A DNA stretch of 64,000 nucleotides from CAG-452 sp045531335 (GTDB taxonomy: Bacteria; Bacillota; Clostridia; TANB77; CAG-508), in NCBI GenBank assembly GCA_045531335.1, contig JAZSDU010000034.1:20834-84833 (forward strand), written 5' to 3'. Below, in pieces: positions 17,979 to 27,900 of this stretch. The number at the start of each line of letters is the position of its first letter. Position 1 is the stretch's first letter. The notes under the pieces were generated by a model. The model was not told the origin of the DNA. It did not search any database and saw nothing but the letters and a program-made list of their open reading frames with translations. The position numbers were made by a program, and so were the translations under genes.

Positions 17979-18146
17979 ATGATAAAACAAATGGCATGGA
18001 ATACCTTTAAGAATACAGGAAATATAGATACATTTCTAGAATTAAAACAAGTAATGGATGTAGAAGAAAATATAAAGGCGGAAAATTATGAAACTATTAA
18101 AAGTAAAAGGAATAATAATTGCGGAGAAAACAGTATCAGATTTTGA
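17979..18146 (+). CDS. yqzL: YqzL-family small protein
   Basis: This 55-aa ORF starts after a GAGGAGATGA site with MIKQMAWNTFKNTGNIDTFL. The WxxFxxTGNIDTxL pattern is that of the YqzL family, which is encoded between era and recO in Bacillus. Its function is unknown. Its last 19 codons overlap the recO start in another frame, so the two genes are translationally linked. Confidence 0.75.
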   Translation: MIKQMAWNTFKNTGNIDTFLELKQVMDVEENIKAENYETIKSKRNNNCGENSIRF

Positions 18147-18805
18147 TAAAATAGTTACAATATTAACACCAAATTTGCGGAAAAATTGAGGCAGCAGCCA
18201 AAGGATCAAGAAGACCTAAGAGTCTTCTTATGGCTGCTACTCAATTTTTGTGCTTTGGAGAATATTTACTATATAAAAGCGGTAATACATATTCTATAAA
18301 TTCTTGTGAAACAATAGAAGTCTTTTACAATATAAGAACAGATTTAGATAAATTAAACTATGCATCATATATAACCAAAGTAATAAATGATATAACAACG
18401 GAGAATCAAAATACTTATAAAGTTTTGCAATTATTTCTAAATACTCTATATATGATATCGGAAACAGATAAAGATTTAAGTTTAATAAAATCAGTATTTG
18501 TATTGAGACTATTATCTATAATAGGATTTAGACCTAATATTGATGAATGTACAAACTGTAAAGATAAAGAAAATCTAACGCATTTTAGTTTTAAAGATAG
18601 TGGATTTAAATGTTTAGAATGTTCTAAACAAGATAAAGGTGCAATTGAAATTTCGAGCACCACAAAAGACGCTATAAAATATATAGTTCTTGCTAATTCT
18701 AAAAAAATATTTTCGTTTGATGTTCCACAAGATTCTATAAAAGAACTAGAAATAATTTCAAAAATATATTTACAAGAGAAATTAGAAAAAGAATATAAAA
18801 TGTGA
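18088..18805 (+). CDS. recO: DNA repair protein RecO, read with a +1 shift
   Basis: The joined product is 238 aa, normal for RecO, which loads RecA onto SSB-coated DNA with RecR. The N-terminal OB fold begins MKLLKVKGIIIAEKTVSDFD and continues after the shift with GKIEAAAKGSRRPKS. The C-terminal zinc site CTNC...CLEC is present at residues 155-180. Without the shift at 18178, translation would stop at 18189 after 33 codons. Confidence 0.9.
18178..18180 (+). other. +1 frameshift site in recO
   Basis: In-frame TTG CGG AAA. Skipping the C reads GGA and gives TPNL-G-KIEAAAKG, the conserved OB-fold segment. The unshifted frame hits TGA three codons later. Confidence 0.88.
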
Positions 18806-18807
18806 TT

Positions 18808-18941
18808 TGTGTAAACAATTGCTTTGATAATATGTAGGGGCTGGCGTCCTCGACAGCCCGTAAAACAAAATATTTTTTGCGGGTCGCCGGGGACGTCGAC
18901 CCCTACAACGTATGAAATATGTTTTGCCAATTGTTTACACA
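18808..18941. repeat. TGTAGGGG-core repeat with perfect outer inverted ends
   Basis: The core (18833-18907) carries GC-rich hairpins of a divergent subtype. Its outer ends TGTGTAAACAATTG and CAATTGTTTACACA are perfect 14-base inverted repeats. It lies between recO and hpf. Confidence 0.75.
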
Positions 18942-18977
18942 TACAAACAATTTATTAATTAGCCAGGAAAATTTTTC

Positions 18978-19006
18978 TTGCTTAAATCATAATATTAAGA
19001 TATAAT
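18978..19006 (+). promoter_or_regulatory. Sigma-A-type promoter of hpf
   Basis: TTGCTT and TATAAT with a 17-base spacer, 34 bases before the start codon. Confidence 0.65.
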
Positions 19007-19039
19007 TAATATATAACATAAGAAGAGGAGTTGATTAAT

Positions 19040-19564
19040 ATGATGAATATAACAATAACAGGAAATGCAACAGATGCAATAAAAGACTATGTTGAAAAGA
19101 AAATGGAAAGGATAGAAAGATATTTTGATGAAGATGTTGATGTATCAGTTACACTAAAATCTGAAAAAACAGAGCAAATTGCAGAAATGAGCGCAAGAGT
19201 AAAACAAGATACATATAGAGCAGTAACATCTCATAAGGATTTATATGCATCAATAGATAAAAACATAGATATATTAGAAGGACAAATAAGAAAATGGAAA
19301 ACAAGAAAAGATAAATCCAATAAAGATGATTCAATAAAAACAATGGCTGGAAGTTTTGAAGAAGAAGTAAAAATAGAAAATGAAATAATTAAAACAATTT
19401 ACTATGATATAAAACCAATGACTCCAGAAGATGCAAAATTAAAATTACAAGAAAAACCACAAGATAGATTTATAACATTTATAAATCAAGAGACAAACAA
19501 AGTAAATGTATTGTTTAAATTAAAAGACAGTAAAAATTATGGTTTATTAGAACCAGAAGCATAA
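19040..19564 (+). CDS. hpf: Long-form ribosome hibernation promoting factor
   Basis: This 174-aa protein has the N-terminal S30AE domain (MNITITGNATDAIKDYVEKK; RVKQDTYRAVTSHKDLYASID) and the C-terminal dimerisation domain (MTPEDAKLKLQEKPQDRFITF then FINQETNKVNVLFK). It pairs 70S ribosomes into inactive 100S dimers in stationary phase. The ATG chosen is nine bases after GAGGAG. It has its own promoter and terminator. Confidence 0.95.
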   Translation: MMNITITGNATDAIKDYVEKKMERIERYFDEDVDVSVTLKSEKTEQIAEMSARVKQDTYRAVTSHKDLYASIDKNIDILEGQIRKWKTRKDKSNKDDSIKTMAGSFEEEVKIENEIIKTIYYDIKPMTPEDAKLKLQEKPQDRFITFINQETNKVNVLFKLKDSKNYGLLEPEA

Positions 19565-19580
19565 CAATTTTTGATAAAGA

Positions 19581-19608
19581 AAAGGCAGGAGCACATCTCC
19601 TGCCTTTA
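19581..19608 (+). terminator. Terminator after hpf
   Basis: AAAGGCAGGAG and CTCCTGCCTTT form an 11-base stem with a four- to six-base loop. Confidence 0.8.
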
Positions 19609-19666
19609 TGTATTCATAAAAACAAGAAAAATACTTCTGCCATAAATATAACATTAGTTAATAAAC

Positions 19667-19867
19667 TTATTTCATATTGTTTTCAGCTTGTTGAATCATT
19701 TTTCTAACCATGTTACCACCTATTCTACCAGCGTCTTTAGATGATAAATCACCATTGTAACCGTTTTTTAAATTAACTCCAACTTCTGAAGCTACTTCAT
19801 ATTTGAATTTATTTAAAGCTTCTTTAGCTTCTGGAACTAATGTTCTGTTTGAATTTGAGTTTGCCAT
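19667..19867 (-). CDS. Alpha/beta-type small acid-soluble spore protein
   Basis: This 66-aa protein has the SASP consensus: a short N-terminal part ending in LVPEAKEALNKFKYEVASE, the GPR protease recognition region around EVASEVGVNL, then GGNMVRKMI. SASPs coat and protect spore DNA and are degraded on germination. The ATG follows AGGAGGTG; an in-frame GTG overlaps that site and is not used here. It is monocistronic. Confidence 0.95.
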   Translation of the reverse strand: MANSNSNRTLVPEAKEALNKFKYEVASEVGVNLKNGYNGDLSSKDAGRIGGNMVRKMIQQAENNMK

Positions 19868-20015
19868 TTGTTTCACCTCCTAGGATATGAATTAAACATT
19901 AAAAAAGCTTGTTTGCTTTTCAATAGTTATGATGTGCAATAAAAATTTTTTTAAACTAGAAATTTTTGTTAAAAAAATTGAATTGTGATTTATTTAAATG
20001 TGTTATTGCAAATAT

Positions 20016-20087
20016 TGTAGGGGTCGCACTCCTGGGCGACCCGAAAAATATAATGATAGCGGGACGCCGAAGACTGCGTCCCCTACA
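20016..20087. repeat. TGTAGGGG-core repeat, full form
   Basis: Two hairpins, TGTAGGGGTCGC...GGGCGACCC and GGGACGC...GCGTCCCCTACA, form the core. It lies between the divergent SASP and HAD genes. Confidence 0.75.
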
Positions 20088-20145
20088 AATTTTAATCTTG
20101 CAAAAAAATAAAATAAAATATATAATGAATTCGGAGGGAATATAA

Positions 20146-21018
20146 ATGTACAAATTAATAGCAATTGATATTGATGGAACACTTTTAGATTCATATAGTG
20201 AAGTGAGCAGAGAAAATAAAGAAGCAATAAAAATGGCAATTGATAAAAATATTTATGTTGTATTAACTTCTGGTAGAATGCCAAAAGCTATTTTGCCAAT
20301 TGCTAATGAAGTTTGTGCTAATAAGTATCTGATTTCTGGAAATGGTGCAGCAATTTATGATATTGAGAAAAATGAAATTATATACAACAATTATATGACT
20401 AAAGAAAAAGTATTAGAAATTATAAATGAATGTGAAAAAAATAGTGTATTTTATAATGTCTATACAAACAATATGATATTAACTAAGTCATTGAATTACA
20501 ACATACTTTTTTATCATAATGAGAATAAAAAGAATCCTGACGATAAAAAAATCAAAATAAATGTAATTGATGATATGTATAATTATATTAAAAACTATGA
20601 GGGAGACGACTTACTAAAAATAACAATATGCGATAGTGATAAAATGATTTTTAATAGCATAATGAACAAGCTGAAAACACTTAGGGATATAGATGTTTTA
20701 GAAGTGGCTCATATGTCAAAAAAAATTATAAAACATGGAACAGAAGATTTTGAGATTTCTTATTTTTATACAGAAATCACCAATAAAAATGTAAACAAAT
20801 GGACTGCGATAGAAGAATTAATAGGTAGGCTTAATATAAAAAAAGAAGAAGTAATCGCAATAGGAGATAACATAAATGACAAGGAAATGATACAAAATGC
20901 AGGAGTGGGTATAGTTACGGGAAATGGTTCACCACTTATGAAAGAAATAGCTAATAAAGTTGTTGCTAGTAACAATGAAAGTGGTGTAGCACAAGCAATA
21001 AGAAATTACATACAATAA
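20146..21018 (+). CDS. Cof-type HAD-IIB hydrolase
   Basis: This 290-aa cytoplasmic phosphatase has motif I IAIDIDGTLLDS (residues 5-16), motif II LTSGR near residue 42, a large IIB cap, and motif IV IGDNINDKEM near residue 243. Members dephosphorylate sugar phosphates or nucleotide cofactors; the substrate is not predictable. The start follows CGGAGGG. Confidence 0.88.
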   Translation: MYKLIAIDIDGTLLDSYSEVSRENKEAIKMAIDKNIYVVLTSGRMPKAILPIANEVCANKYLISGNGAAIYDIEKNEIIYNNYMTKEKVLEIINECEKNSVFYNVYTNNMILTKSLNYNILFYHNENKKNPDDKKIKINVIDDMYNYIKNYEGDDLLKITICDSDKMIFNSIMNKLKTLRDIDVLEVAHMSKKIIKHGTEDFEISYFYTEITNKNVNKWTAIEELIGRLNIKKEEVIAIGDNINDKEMIQNAGVGIVTGNGSPLMKEIANKVVASNNESGVAQAIRNYIQ

Positions 21019-21057
21019 TTATTACAGCAATGTTACAAACGTATTATATTTAAATTA

Positions 21058-21096
21058 CAATCACCTTAAAATGTTGTTTTTGAGGTGATTTTGTTA
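21058..21096 (+). terminator. Terminator after the HAD gene
   Basis: AATCACCTTAAAA pairs with TTTTTGAGGTGATT, followed by T-rich sequence. Confidence 0.7.
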
Positions 21097-21136
21097 TAGA
21101 ATAGAATAAAATAGTATGTTATGGGAGGAATTTTAT

Positions 21137-22057
21137 ATGGTAGCAAATCCAATGCAAAAAAAAGCAAGGAATTCATTTTTATTAGGTATGGTTATAACAT
21201 TAGTGATATGTGCGGTTATAGGTGTTTTAGCATATTTTATATTGTCAAGCCAAGAGGAGGCAAAAGAAAAAGAAGAGGGAGCTCTTACATATGCATATAG
21301 ATTAAAATCAGATGTTAAATCAGGAGAAGAAATAACATTAGATAAGGTTGAATCAGTTTTGGTAACTGAAAAAGCTGTTCCATTAGGAGCTTTTCCTTCA
21401 AAAACTAAGATTGAAAAATCAAAAGGAAAAGCAACTTGGGTAGATTCAGCATTTCCAAGTGGATATAAAAGTAAATTAGATTTAAGTGCTGGAACAATAT
21501 TGGCAGAAAATTTGGTATATGAAGGTGAAGAACTTACAAGTGATGTAAGATATGTAGAATACAATATGCTAACATTACCAACAACAATACTTGAAGGAGA
21601 TTACATTGATGTAAGATTAACTCTTCCAAATGGTCAAGATTTAATAGTAATTTCTAAAAAAGAAGTAAAATCAATATTAGGAGATACAATAGGACTAGAA
21701 CTAACTGAAGGAGAAATCTTAATGATGGAAAGTGCTATCGTAGAAGCATATATAATGACTGCTTCAAACTTGTATGCAATACAATATATAGAACCAGGAA
21801 TTCAAGAAGCAGCAATAAAAACATATACACCAACTGCAGCTGTTCAAAATTTAATTGCTGCTAATGGAAATATTAAGAGTGAAGCTAAATCAGCATTACA
21901 AGCAAGATTTGATCAAAACATGAGAGGATATATAGATGGAAGTAAAGGTGCTTATGCTGCAGACACACAACAAAACTTAGAAGAAGGAATACAAAAACAA
22001 ATTGAAGATGCAAAAGCAGCAAGAGAAGCATACTTATCAGGATTAACAAGTTATTAA
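21137..22057 (+). CDS. CpaB/RcpC-like SAF-domain pilus assembly protein
   Basis: This 306-aa protein has a membrane anchor at residues 16-40 and a periplasm-side SAF domain (YRLKSDVKSGEEITLDKVESV near residue 52, then LSAGTILAENLVYEGEEL). This is the layout of CpaB in Tad systems. It is the first gene of the Tad-like cluster running to 33.9 kb. The start follows GGGAGG. The C-terminal 70 residues are not part of the family and have unknown function. Confidence 0.75.
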   Translation: MVANPMQKKARNSFLLGMVITLVICAVIGVLAYFILSSQEEAKEKEEGALTYAYRLKSDVKSGEEITLDKVESVLVTEKAVPLGAFPSKTKIEKSKGKATWVDSAFPSGYKSKLDLSAGTILAENLVYEGEELTSDVRYVEYNMLTLPTTILEGDYIDVRLTLPNGQDLIVISKKEVKSILGDTIGLELTEGEILMMESAIVEAYIMTASNLYAIQYIEPGIQEAAIKTYTPTAAVQNLIAANGNIKSEAKSALQARFDQNMRGYIDGSKGAYAADTQQNLEEGIQKQIEDAKAAREAYLSGLTSY

Positions 22058-22080
22058 TATATGTTCCATATATTAATAAC

Positions 22081-22110
22081 TGTAGGGGCGAGGTTCCACC
22101 TTCGCCCGCA
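22081..22110. repeat. TGTAGGGG-core repeat, half form, inside the Tad-like cluster
   Basis: One hairpin TGTAGGGGCGAGG/CCTTCGCCCGCA in the gap between the CpaB-like gene and the first ParA-like gene. Confidence 0.75.
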
Positions 22111-22173
22111 AAAAATCAAGCACAAAATTAATTGAAAACAATTATATTAATAAACAAAAGGGAGGCAATGAGG

Positions 22174-22851
22174 TTGAAAAAAGTAGGATTTATAGGAGCT
22201 TTTGAAAAAACAGATTTGATAATTTATACAGCAAAAATTCTTACAGAACTTAAAAAAAGAATATTACTAATAGATACAACAGTTTTACAAAAAGCAAGAT
22301 ACATAGTACCTGCCATTGCTCCAACAAAATTTTATGTTACTGATTATGAAGGAATAGATATAGCAGTCGGATTTGAAGATCTAGAATCAGTTGATAAATA
22401 TATAGGTGGTATAGAAACAAACTATGACATGATATTAATAGATGTAGATTCACCAGATATGTTTGATTTATTTAATATGAGTAGCGCGGATAGATTATAT
22501 TTTGTTACAGCATTTGATAGTTTTTCACTTAGAAGAGGAATAGAAATAATTAGCAACATGAAAGAAAAAGTTAGAATGACAAAAATATTATTTGAAAGAG
22601 ATATTATTGAAGAAGATGATGAATATTTAAATTTATTATCTTTAACAGCTCCAATAGAGTGGGATACAGAGAAATTTTATTTTCCATATGACCAAGGAGA
22701 TTTAACAGCAATAATAGAGAATCAAAGAGTAACAAAAATAAAATTAAGAAACTTGAGTGAACAATTTAGAGAATCATTATTAATGCTTGTTCAAGAAATA
22801 ACACCGGAAACAAGAACTGGAGAGATAAAAAGAGTTTTTAAAGAATTATAA
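22174..22851 (+). CDS. TadZ/ParA-like protein with degenerate P-loop
   Basis: This 225-aa protein has the MinD/ParA core (KRILLIDTT, YDMILIDVDSPD) but the N-terminal loop reads GFIGAFEKTDLI instead of KGGxGKT, so nucleotide binding is doubtful. In Tad systems CpaE/TadZ proteins of this kind localise the machine at a pole. The start is taken as TTG eight bases after GGGAGG; the ATG two codons earlier sits too close to that site. Confidence 0.65.
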   Translation: MKKVGFIGAFEKTDLIIYTAKILTELKKRILLIDTTVLQKARYIVPAIAPTKFYVTDYEGIDIAVGFEDLESVDKYIGGIETNYDMILIDVDSPDMFDLFNMSSADRLYFVTAFDSFSLRRGIEIISNMKEKVRMTKILFERDIIEEDDEYLNLLSLTAPIEWDTEKFYFPYDQGDLTAIIENQRVTKIKLRNLSEQFRESLLMLVQEITPETRTGEIKRVFKEL

Positions 22852-22867
22852 AAAAGGAGAAAGATTA

Positions 22868-23698
22868 ATGGCAATTATATCATTTTGTAGTAGCGGAAAA
22901 GGAGAAACAGCAAAAACTTCATCAATAGCAGCAATAACTACTTTTCTAGCAATACAACACAACTATAAAATATTAGTTTTAGATACAAAATATAATGATT
23001 ATTCTTATCAAGATTGTTATTGGCAAGAAGATAAAACTATGAAATTAATAAATAGCAACAATGGAAAAACAAATATAGCATCAGGAATAAGTGGATTATC
23101 TAAAGCGATATTAAGCAATAAAACTTCTCCAGAAATAATAACAAATTATACAAGAATAGTATTTAAAGATAGATTAGAATTATTAACAGATACTGAAATA
23201 AGCGAAGAAGAATATGAAACTCATAAAAAAGTTTTTAAAGATATTGCAAAAATAGCAAGTAAATATTACGATTTAGTATTTATCGATATAGACCGTGGAC
23301 TTGATGACCATATAAAGAAATCTTTGCTAGAAATTTCAGATGTAATTGTTTCTAATTTATCACAAAAAATGAGACAGATAGATGAGTTTATAAGACTAAA
23401 AGAACAAGATATAATTTTTAGTGAAAAAACTGTAATACCACTTTTAGGAAGATATGATAAAAATTCAAAATATAATATAAAAAATGTTTCAAGATACATG
23501 AAAGAGAAGAAGCCAGTGTGCGCTATTCCGTATAATACGTTGTTTTTTGAAGCATGCAATGAAGGAAAAGTAGCAGATTATTTTATAAAATTTAGGAAAA
23601 TAAATCCTAAAGACAAAAATGCATTGTTTATAGATTCTGTAAAAAATGCAACAGAAAGAATTATATATACATTGCAAGAATTACAAATGAGAATGTAA
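22868..23698 (+). CDS. Second TadZ/ParA-like ATPase
   Basis: This 276-aa protein carries a deviant Walker A, SSGKGETAKTSS, at residues 8-19, with both the signature and loop lysines. IASKYYDLVFIDIDRGLDD near residue 133 gives the Walker B-like strand. It is the active partner candidate beside the degenerate protein upstream. The start follows AAAAGGAG. Confidence 0.7.
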   Translation: MAIISFCSSGKGETAKTSSIAAITTFLAIQHNYKILVLDTKYNDYSYQDCYWQEDKTMKLINSNNGKTNIASGISGLSKAILSNKTSPEIITNYTRIVFKDRLELLTDTEISEEEYETHKKVFKDIAKIASKYYDLVFIDIDRGLDDHIKKSLLEISDVIVSNLSQKMRQIDEFIRLKEQDIIFSEKTVIPLLGRYDKNSKYNIKNVSRYMKEKKPVCAIPYNTLFFEACNEGKVADYFIKFRKINPKDKNALFIDSVKNATERIIYTLQELQMRM

Positions 23699-23716
23699 GA
23701 GAGGTGTTCTTAAAAC

Positions 23717-25679
23717 ATGAATGTTACAAATATTATATTAACGTTTATAGTTCTAATAATAATAGGATTATTAATTAAATATGTTGCTGAGAAGAACAAA
23801 AACGCTAAAATTGAAGAACAAATAGATATAGATGACAAAACATATACAATTGAAAAAATGACTGAATTTGTTAAAAAAAGGCTTGATGAAATCACAAAAA
23901 TTAACCTTTATGACATAGGACTTTCAGAAGAAGAATTAAAAAGAAGAAAAGCTAAAAAATACGAATTAAAAAAAGCGTTAAAAGGTTGTACATATGGAGA
24001 TGTTAACGATAAAAAATATGTTAAGGAATTAATATTTGATTTGCTAGCTAAAGAATATGGAGTTACAGAGGTAAATATATCAAAAGCAATTCCATTTGAT
24101 GTGCCATCTCTTCTTACTTCTCAAGACAAATTTGACATATTGCTATATATGTATAAAAAGGATTTTGCTTATGAAGCATTAACACAAATTATAAAAAAAT
24201 ATAATTTAGCAACTTTAAAATATGTAGCAGGTGAAGCAAAACCATGTTATGTAATAACAAAAGAAGAAATTGACGATATATTTGAACAAGAAGGGTTAGT
24301 ATTAAATTTCCAAGACAAATTAAATGTTTTAGTTCAAAGAATATATCAACATTACAAAGGTTATAGCAGTATTGATGAAATAAGAGATATGAACATAGAT
24401 GGTGTATCAGGTGGTGTATCTGGTCTTCCAGAAAGTTTCTTAAGTCAAGTTGCACAAACAGATGGAGATTACTTAGAGCAAATAACAGAACATAAAGTAC
24501 CAAGAGCATGTGATAGTATATGGATAATGTTCCAAGGTAAATCAATAAGACTTGCTTTCCTTTCATTTGGAAGAGAAAGTGAATTAAAAAGGGTATGTCA
24601 AAACATATACAAATATAATAATCCAGGACAATTATCAGATACAAATGGATATAAAATAAATGAAATGAAAGATGGTTCTCGTGTAGTTGTTGTTAGACCT
24701 TCAATGTCTGAAACTTGGGCATTTTTTGTAAGAAAATTCGACGTAAAAAGAGCAACTCTAGAACAAATAGTAACAATACCTGGAAAAGAAAATGCAATAG
24801 ATTTATTAAAATTCTTAGTAAAAGGTGCAAGAATTATATCACTTACAGGTGAACAAGGATGCCGGAAAAACAACAATGCTTATGGCGATGATAGAAAATA
24901 TATATGAAACAATGAACCTTCGTATCACAGAAACTGCATTCGAGCTTCACTTAAGAAAAATATATCCAACAAGAAATATTTTATCAATGCGTGAAACAGA
25001 AACAATTTCTGGACAAGATTGTTTGGACGTTCAAAAGAAAACCGATGGTAGTGTTAACATCATAGGAGAGGTTGCAACAGACCCCGTAGCATCTTGGATG
25101 ATACAATCAGCACAGGTTGCTTCAAAATTTACATTATTTACTCACCATGCTAAGACATTTCCTGATTTAGTAACAGCACTTCGTAACTCAATGTTAAGAG
25201 CAGGTGTGTTCAAAGATGAAAAAACAGCTGAAGAACAAGTTGTTCAAGTATTAAATTTTGATATACACTTAGTAAAAGATTTTAGAGGAAGACGTTATAT
25301 AGAAAGAGTAACAGAATGCGTTCCTGTAGAAGACAAAAACGAATATACATATGATCATAGAAAAGAAAAAACATTAGAAGGGAAAATGGACAAATTTATA
25401 GACAATGCAACAAGTTTCTTTACTAAAACAACAAATAGAGAATTATATAAATATGTAAATATTTTAGAGTTTAGAAATGATGAATATGTTATAACAAATA
25501 AAATATCAGATTATAACTTAAAAGAAATGCGCAGAAATATGGATGAATCAGATATAGAAGAATTTGATAAGTTTATAGAAAGAAATTGGGGAGCAAAACA
25601 AAAAACAAAAGCAGAAGCAATACCAGTATCTGCAACTGTAGAAGCCCCAAAAAGAAGAGGAAGACCAAGAAAAGCATAA
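23717..25679 (+). CDS. tadA: TadA/CpaF-type secretion ATPase, read with a +1 shift
   Basis: The joined product is 653 aa. It has an unusual N-terminal membrane segment (residues 4-21), a charged linker, then the CpaF core. The P-loop is GEQGC-GKTT, completed only by the shift at 24863. ARM-type RNILSMRETET, Walker B SVNIIGEV and a His box (FTLFTHHAKTFPD) follow. The hexameric ATPase powers pilus assembly. Relative to CpaF the N-terminal anchor and the C-terminal RRGRPRKA tail are extra. Confidence 0.85.
24863..24865 (+). other. +1 frameshift site in tadA (Walker A)
   Basis: In-frame TGC CGG AAA. Skipping the C reads GGA and completes GEQGC-G-KTTM, the P-loop. The unshifted frame stops at 24907 without an ATPase site. 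Confidence 0.9.
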
Positions 25680-25706
25680 CATGAAGAAATAGAATACTGC
25701 AAACAT

Positions 25707-25732
25707 TGTAGGGGCGAGCATCGCTCGTCCGC
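25707..25732. repeat. TGTAGGGG-core repeat, half form
   Basis: The sequence matches the half copy at 15040 over 26 bases. It lies in the gap between tadA and the tadB/C-like gene. Confidence 0.8.
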
Positions 25733-25807
25733 TCTTCGAAGGAATTACCATAAATAGAAAGGTAGATTAAAATCAGATAAACATAAGAAAAGAGGTGCAA
25801 ACTAGAA

Positions 25808-27880
25808 ATGTCAAATCAAACATTGTTTTATATAATGGGAATATGTGGAGGATTATTTGTATTTATAATAATAGCTTATTTCATTATGAGAAAAATGCTA
25901 AATAAAACAGATATGAAAAGAATCCAACAATTGAGAAAAGGAACAGAAAAGAAATACACCTCTGATGTTTTATATCAAAAATTATATGTCTATTTCATGA
26001 AGATACCATTTTTAAAAAGATATGTTTCAAAACTTAGAAGAAAACTAGAAATCATGAATGTGGATGATGAATATTTAACAAGAAAACAAACTGCAAGAAT
26101 AATTTTGAATGCTATATTAATAATATTGCCACTTACAATATTAATAATAGTTTTTACACATGAAGATAAATTATTACTTACTATTATATTGCTTTTTGAA
26201 GTGTTTTTAATTGAAACATTAATGAGTGGTATGGTAGACAAATTAGATACAAAGTTATTAAAACAACAAATAGATTTTTTTGCAGAGATAAGACATGCAT
26301 ATCATGAATTTAACATGGTAGAAGAAGCAATATACGAAGTTTCGCAAAAAGATCAACTCGAAGTTTCTAGGCAAGGTGAGAAAATATATGAAATATTGAC
26401 ATCTGATGACCCTGAAACAGAACTAGAAAAATATTATGACACAGCACCAAATAGTTATTTAAAGGAATTTGCAGGAGTATCATTTTTAACAAGAGAATTT
26501 GGAGATAGAGTAGATAGTAATGGAGCATCTTTGTATTTAAAGAATTTAAATAATATTACAGAAGAGATGCAATTAGAAATATTAAAAAGAGAAAAACTTG
26601 ATTATGTATTTCAAAGTTTATCAGTAATAGCTTTAGTACCAGTATTGTGTATACAACCTTTAAAAAGTTGGGCAATATCTAATTTTGCTTTTACATCTAG
26701 TTTTTATAATGGAAAATTAGGATTTATAGTTCAATTATTACTTATAGTATTAACATTTATATGCTATATCCTAACAAGGAAATTAAAAGACAATGGATCA
26801 ATTAAAAGTGATTATGGAGATCCAAACAAAGTTTGGCAAATGAAATTATATAAAAATCCAATTGCTAAAGGAGTAATTGATTTATTTATACCAAAAAAAG
26901 GAACAAGAGAATATAGAAAAGATATAAATTTATTAAAAGATGCTGCATCAAAACAAAAAATGGAAACATTCTATGTTAATAGAATTGTGATTTGTATAGC
27001 AGTATTCTTCGTATCTTTATTCCTATTTACACAAATACATAATGTAGCAGTAGATTTCATATATGAATCTCCAACATCACAAAATGCAATGTTAGGGGAA
27101 ATGTCTGAGAAACAAGAAGCAGAAGCAATGAACTTAACTGAACAGGACAACTATTTCTTAGAAAAGTTTAAAGGCAAAAAATTAACATTAGAACAAATAA
27201 AAGTTGAATTAAAGCATTCTGAATTTTATGAAGATGCAACAGAGGAAGAAATAAAACAAGGAGCAGAAAGAATAGAAACCAAGCTAAAAGTTGTAGATAA
27301 AGAATATCTAAAATGGTTTGAATGGCTACTAGCATCAGTATTTGCTCTTGCAGGATATTTTGGACCTAAATGGATGTTAATGTTCCAAAAAATAATGAGG
27401 AAATTAGAAATAGAAAACGAAGTAATGCAATTTCAAACAATCATTTTGATGCTTATGAAAATTGAAAGAGTAAATGTTGAAATGATATTAGAATGGCTAG
27501 AAAGATACTCTAACATATTTAGAGAGCCAATAACAAAATGTGTTAATAACTATGAAGCTGGAGCATGGGAAGCATTAGAAGAATTAAAAAATGAAATAAA
27601 TTTTGAACAGATGATACGTATAGTAGAAGGACTTCAATCTGCAGTAGAAAAAATACCGATAAATGAAGCATTTGACGAACTAGATAATGAAAGAGAATAT
27701 TATCAAGAAAAAAGAAAAGAATCAAATGAAAGATTAATAAAAAGAAAAGGTATGATAGGAAAAGCAATTGGATTTGCTCCTATGGTATGCCTATTTGTAG
27801 GGTATTTAATTGTACCACTAGTAGCAATAGGATTATTTAGCATGACAGATACCTTTAGCACAATGTCAACAATGATGTAA
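25808..27880 (+). CDS. TadB/TadC-like inner-membrane platform protein (apparent fusion)
   Basis: This 690-aa protein has membrane segments near residues 8-28, 96-140, 270-300 and 305-335 in the first half, and near 390-412, 505-525 and 660-685 in the second. Each half ends in a paired hydrophobic region preceded by a cytoplasmic helical domain. The C-terminal QTIILMLMKIERVNVEMILEWL region is the T2SSF-type domain. This suggests TadB and TadC joined in one chain. It would anchor the pilus platform contacted by TadA. Confidence 0.65.
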   Translation: MSNQTLFYIMGICGGLFVFIIIAYFIMRKMLNKTDMKRIQQLRKGTEKKYTSDVLYQKLYVYFMKIPFLKRYVSKLRRKLEIMNVDDEYLTRKQTARIILNAILIILPLTILIIVFTHEDKLLLTIILLFEVFLIETLMSGMVDKLDTKLLKQQIDFFAEIRHAYHEFNMVEEAIYEVSQKDQLEVSRQGEKIYEILTSDDPETELEKYYDTAPNSYLKEFAGVSFLTREFGDRVDSNGASLYLKNLNNITEEMQLEILKREKLDYVFQSLSVIALVPVLCIQPLKSWAISNFAFTSSFYNGKLGFIVQLLLIVLTFICYILTRKLKDNGSIKSDYGDPNKVWQMKLYKNPIAKGVIDLFIPKKGTREYRKDINLLKDAASKQKMETFYVNRIVICIAVFFVSLFLFTQIHNVAVDFIYESPTSQNAMLGEMSEKQEAEAMNLTEQDNYFLEKFKGKKLTLEQIKVELKHSEFYEDATEEEIKQGAERIETKLKVVDKEYLKWFEWLLASVFALAGYFGPKWMLMFQKIMRKLEIENEVMQFQTIILMLMKIERVNVEMILEWLERYSNIFREPITKCVNNYEAGAWEALEELKNEINFEQMIRIVEGLQSAVEKIPINEAFDELDNEREYYQEKRKESNERLIKRKGMIGKAIGFAPMVCLFVGYLIVPLVAIGLFSMTDTFSTMSTMM

Positions 27881-27900
27881 TGTTTGGAAGGAGATTTTAG

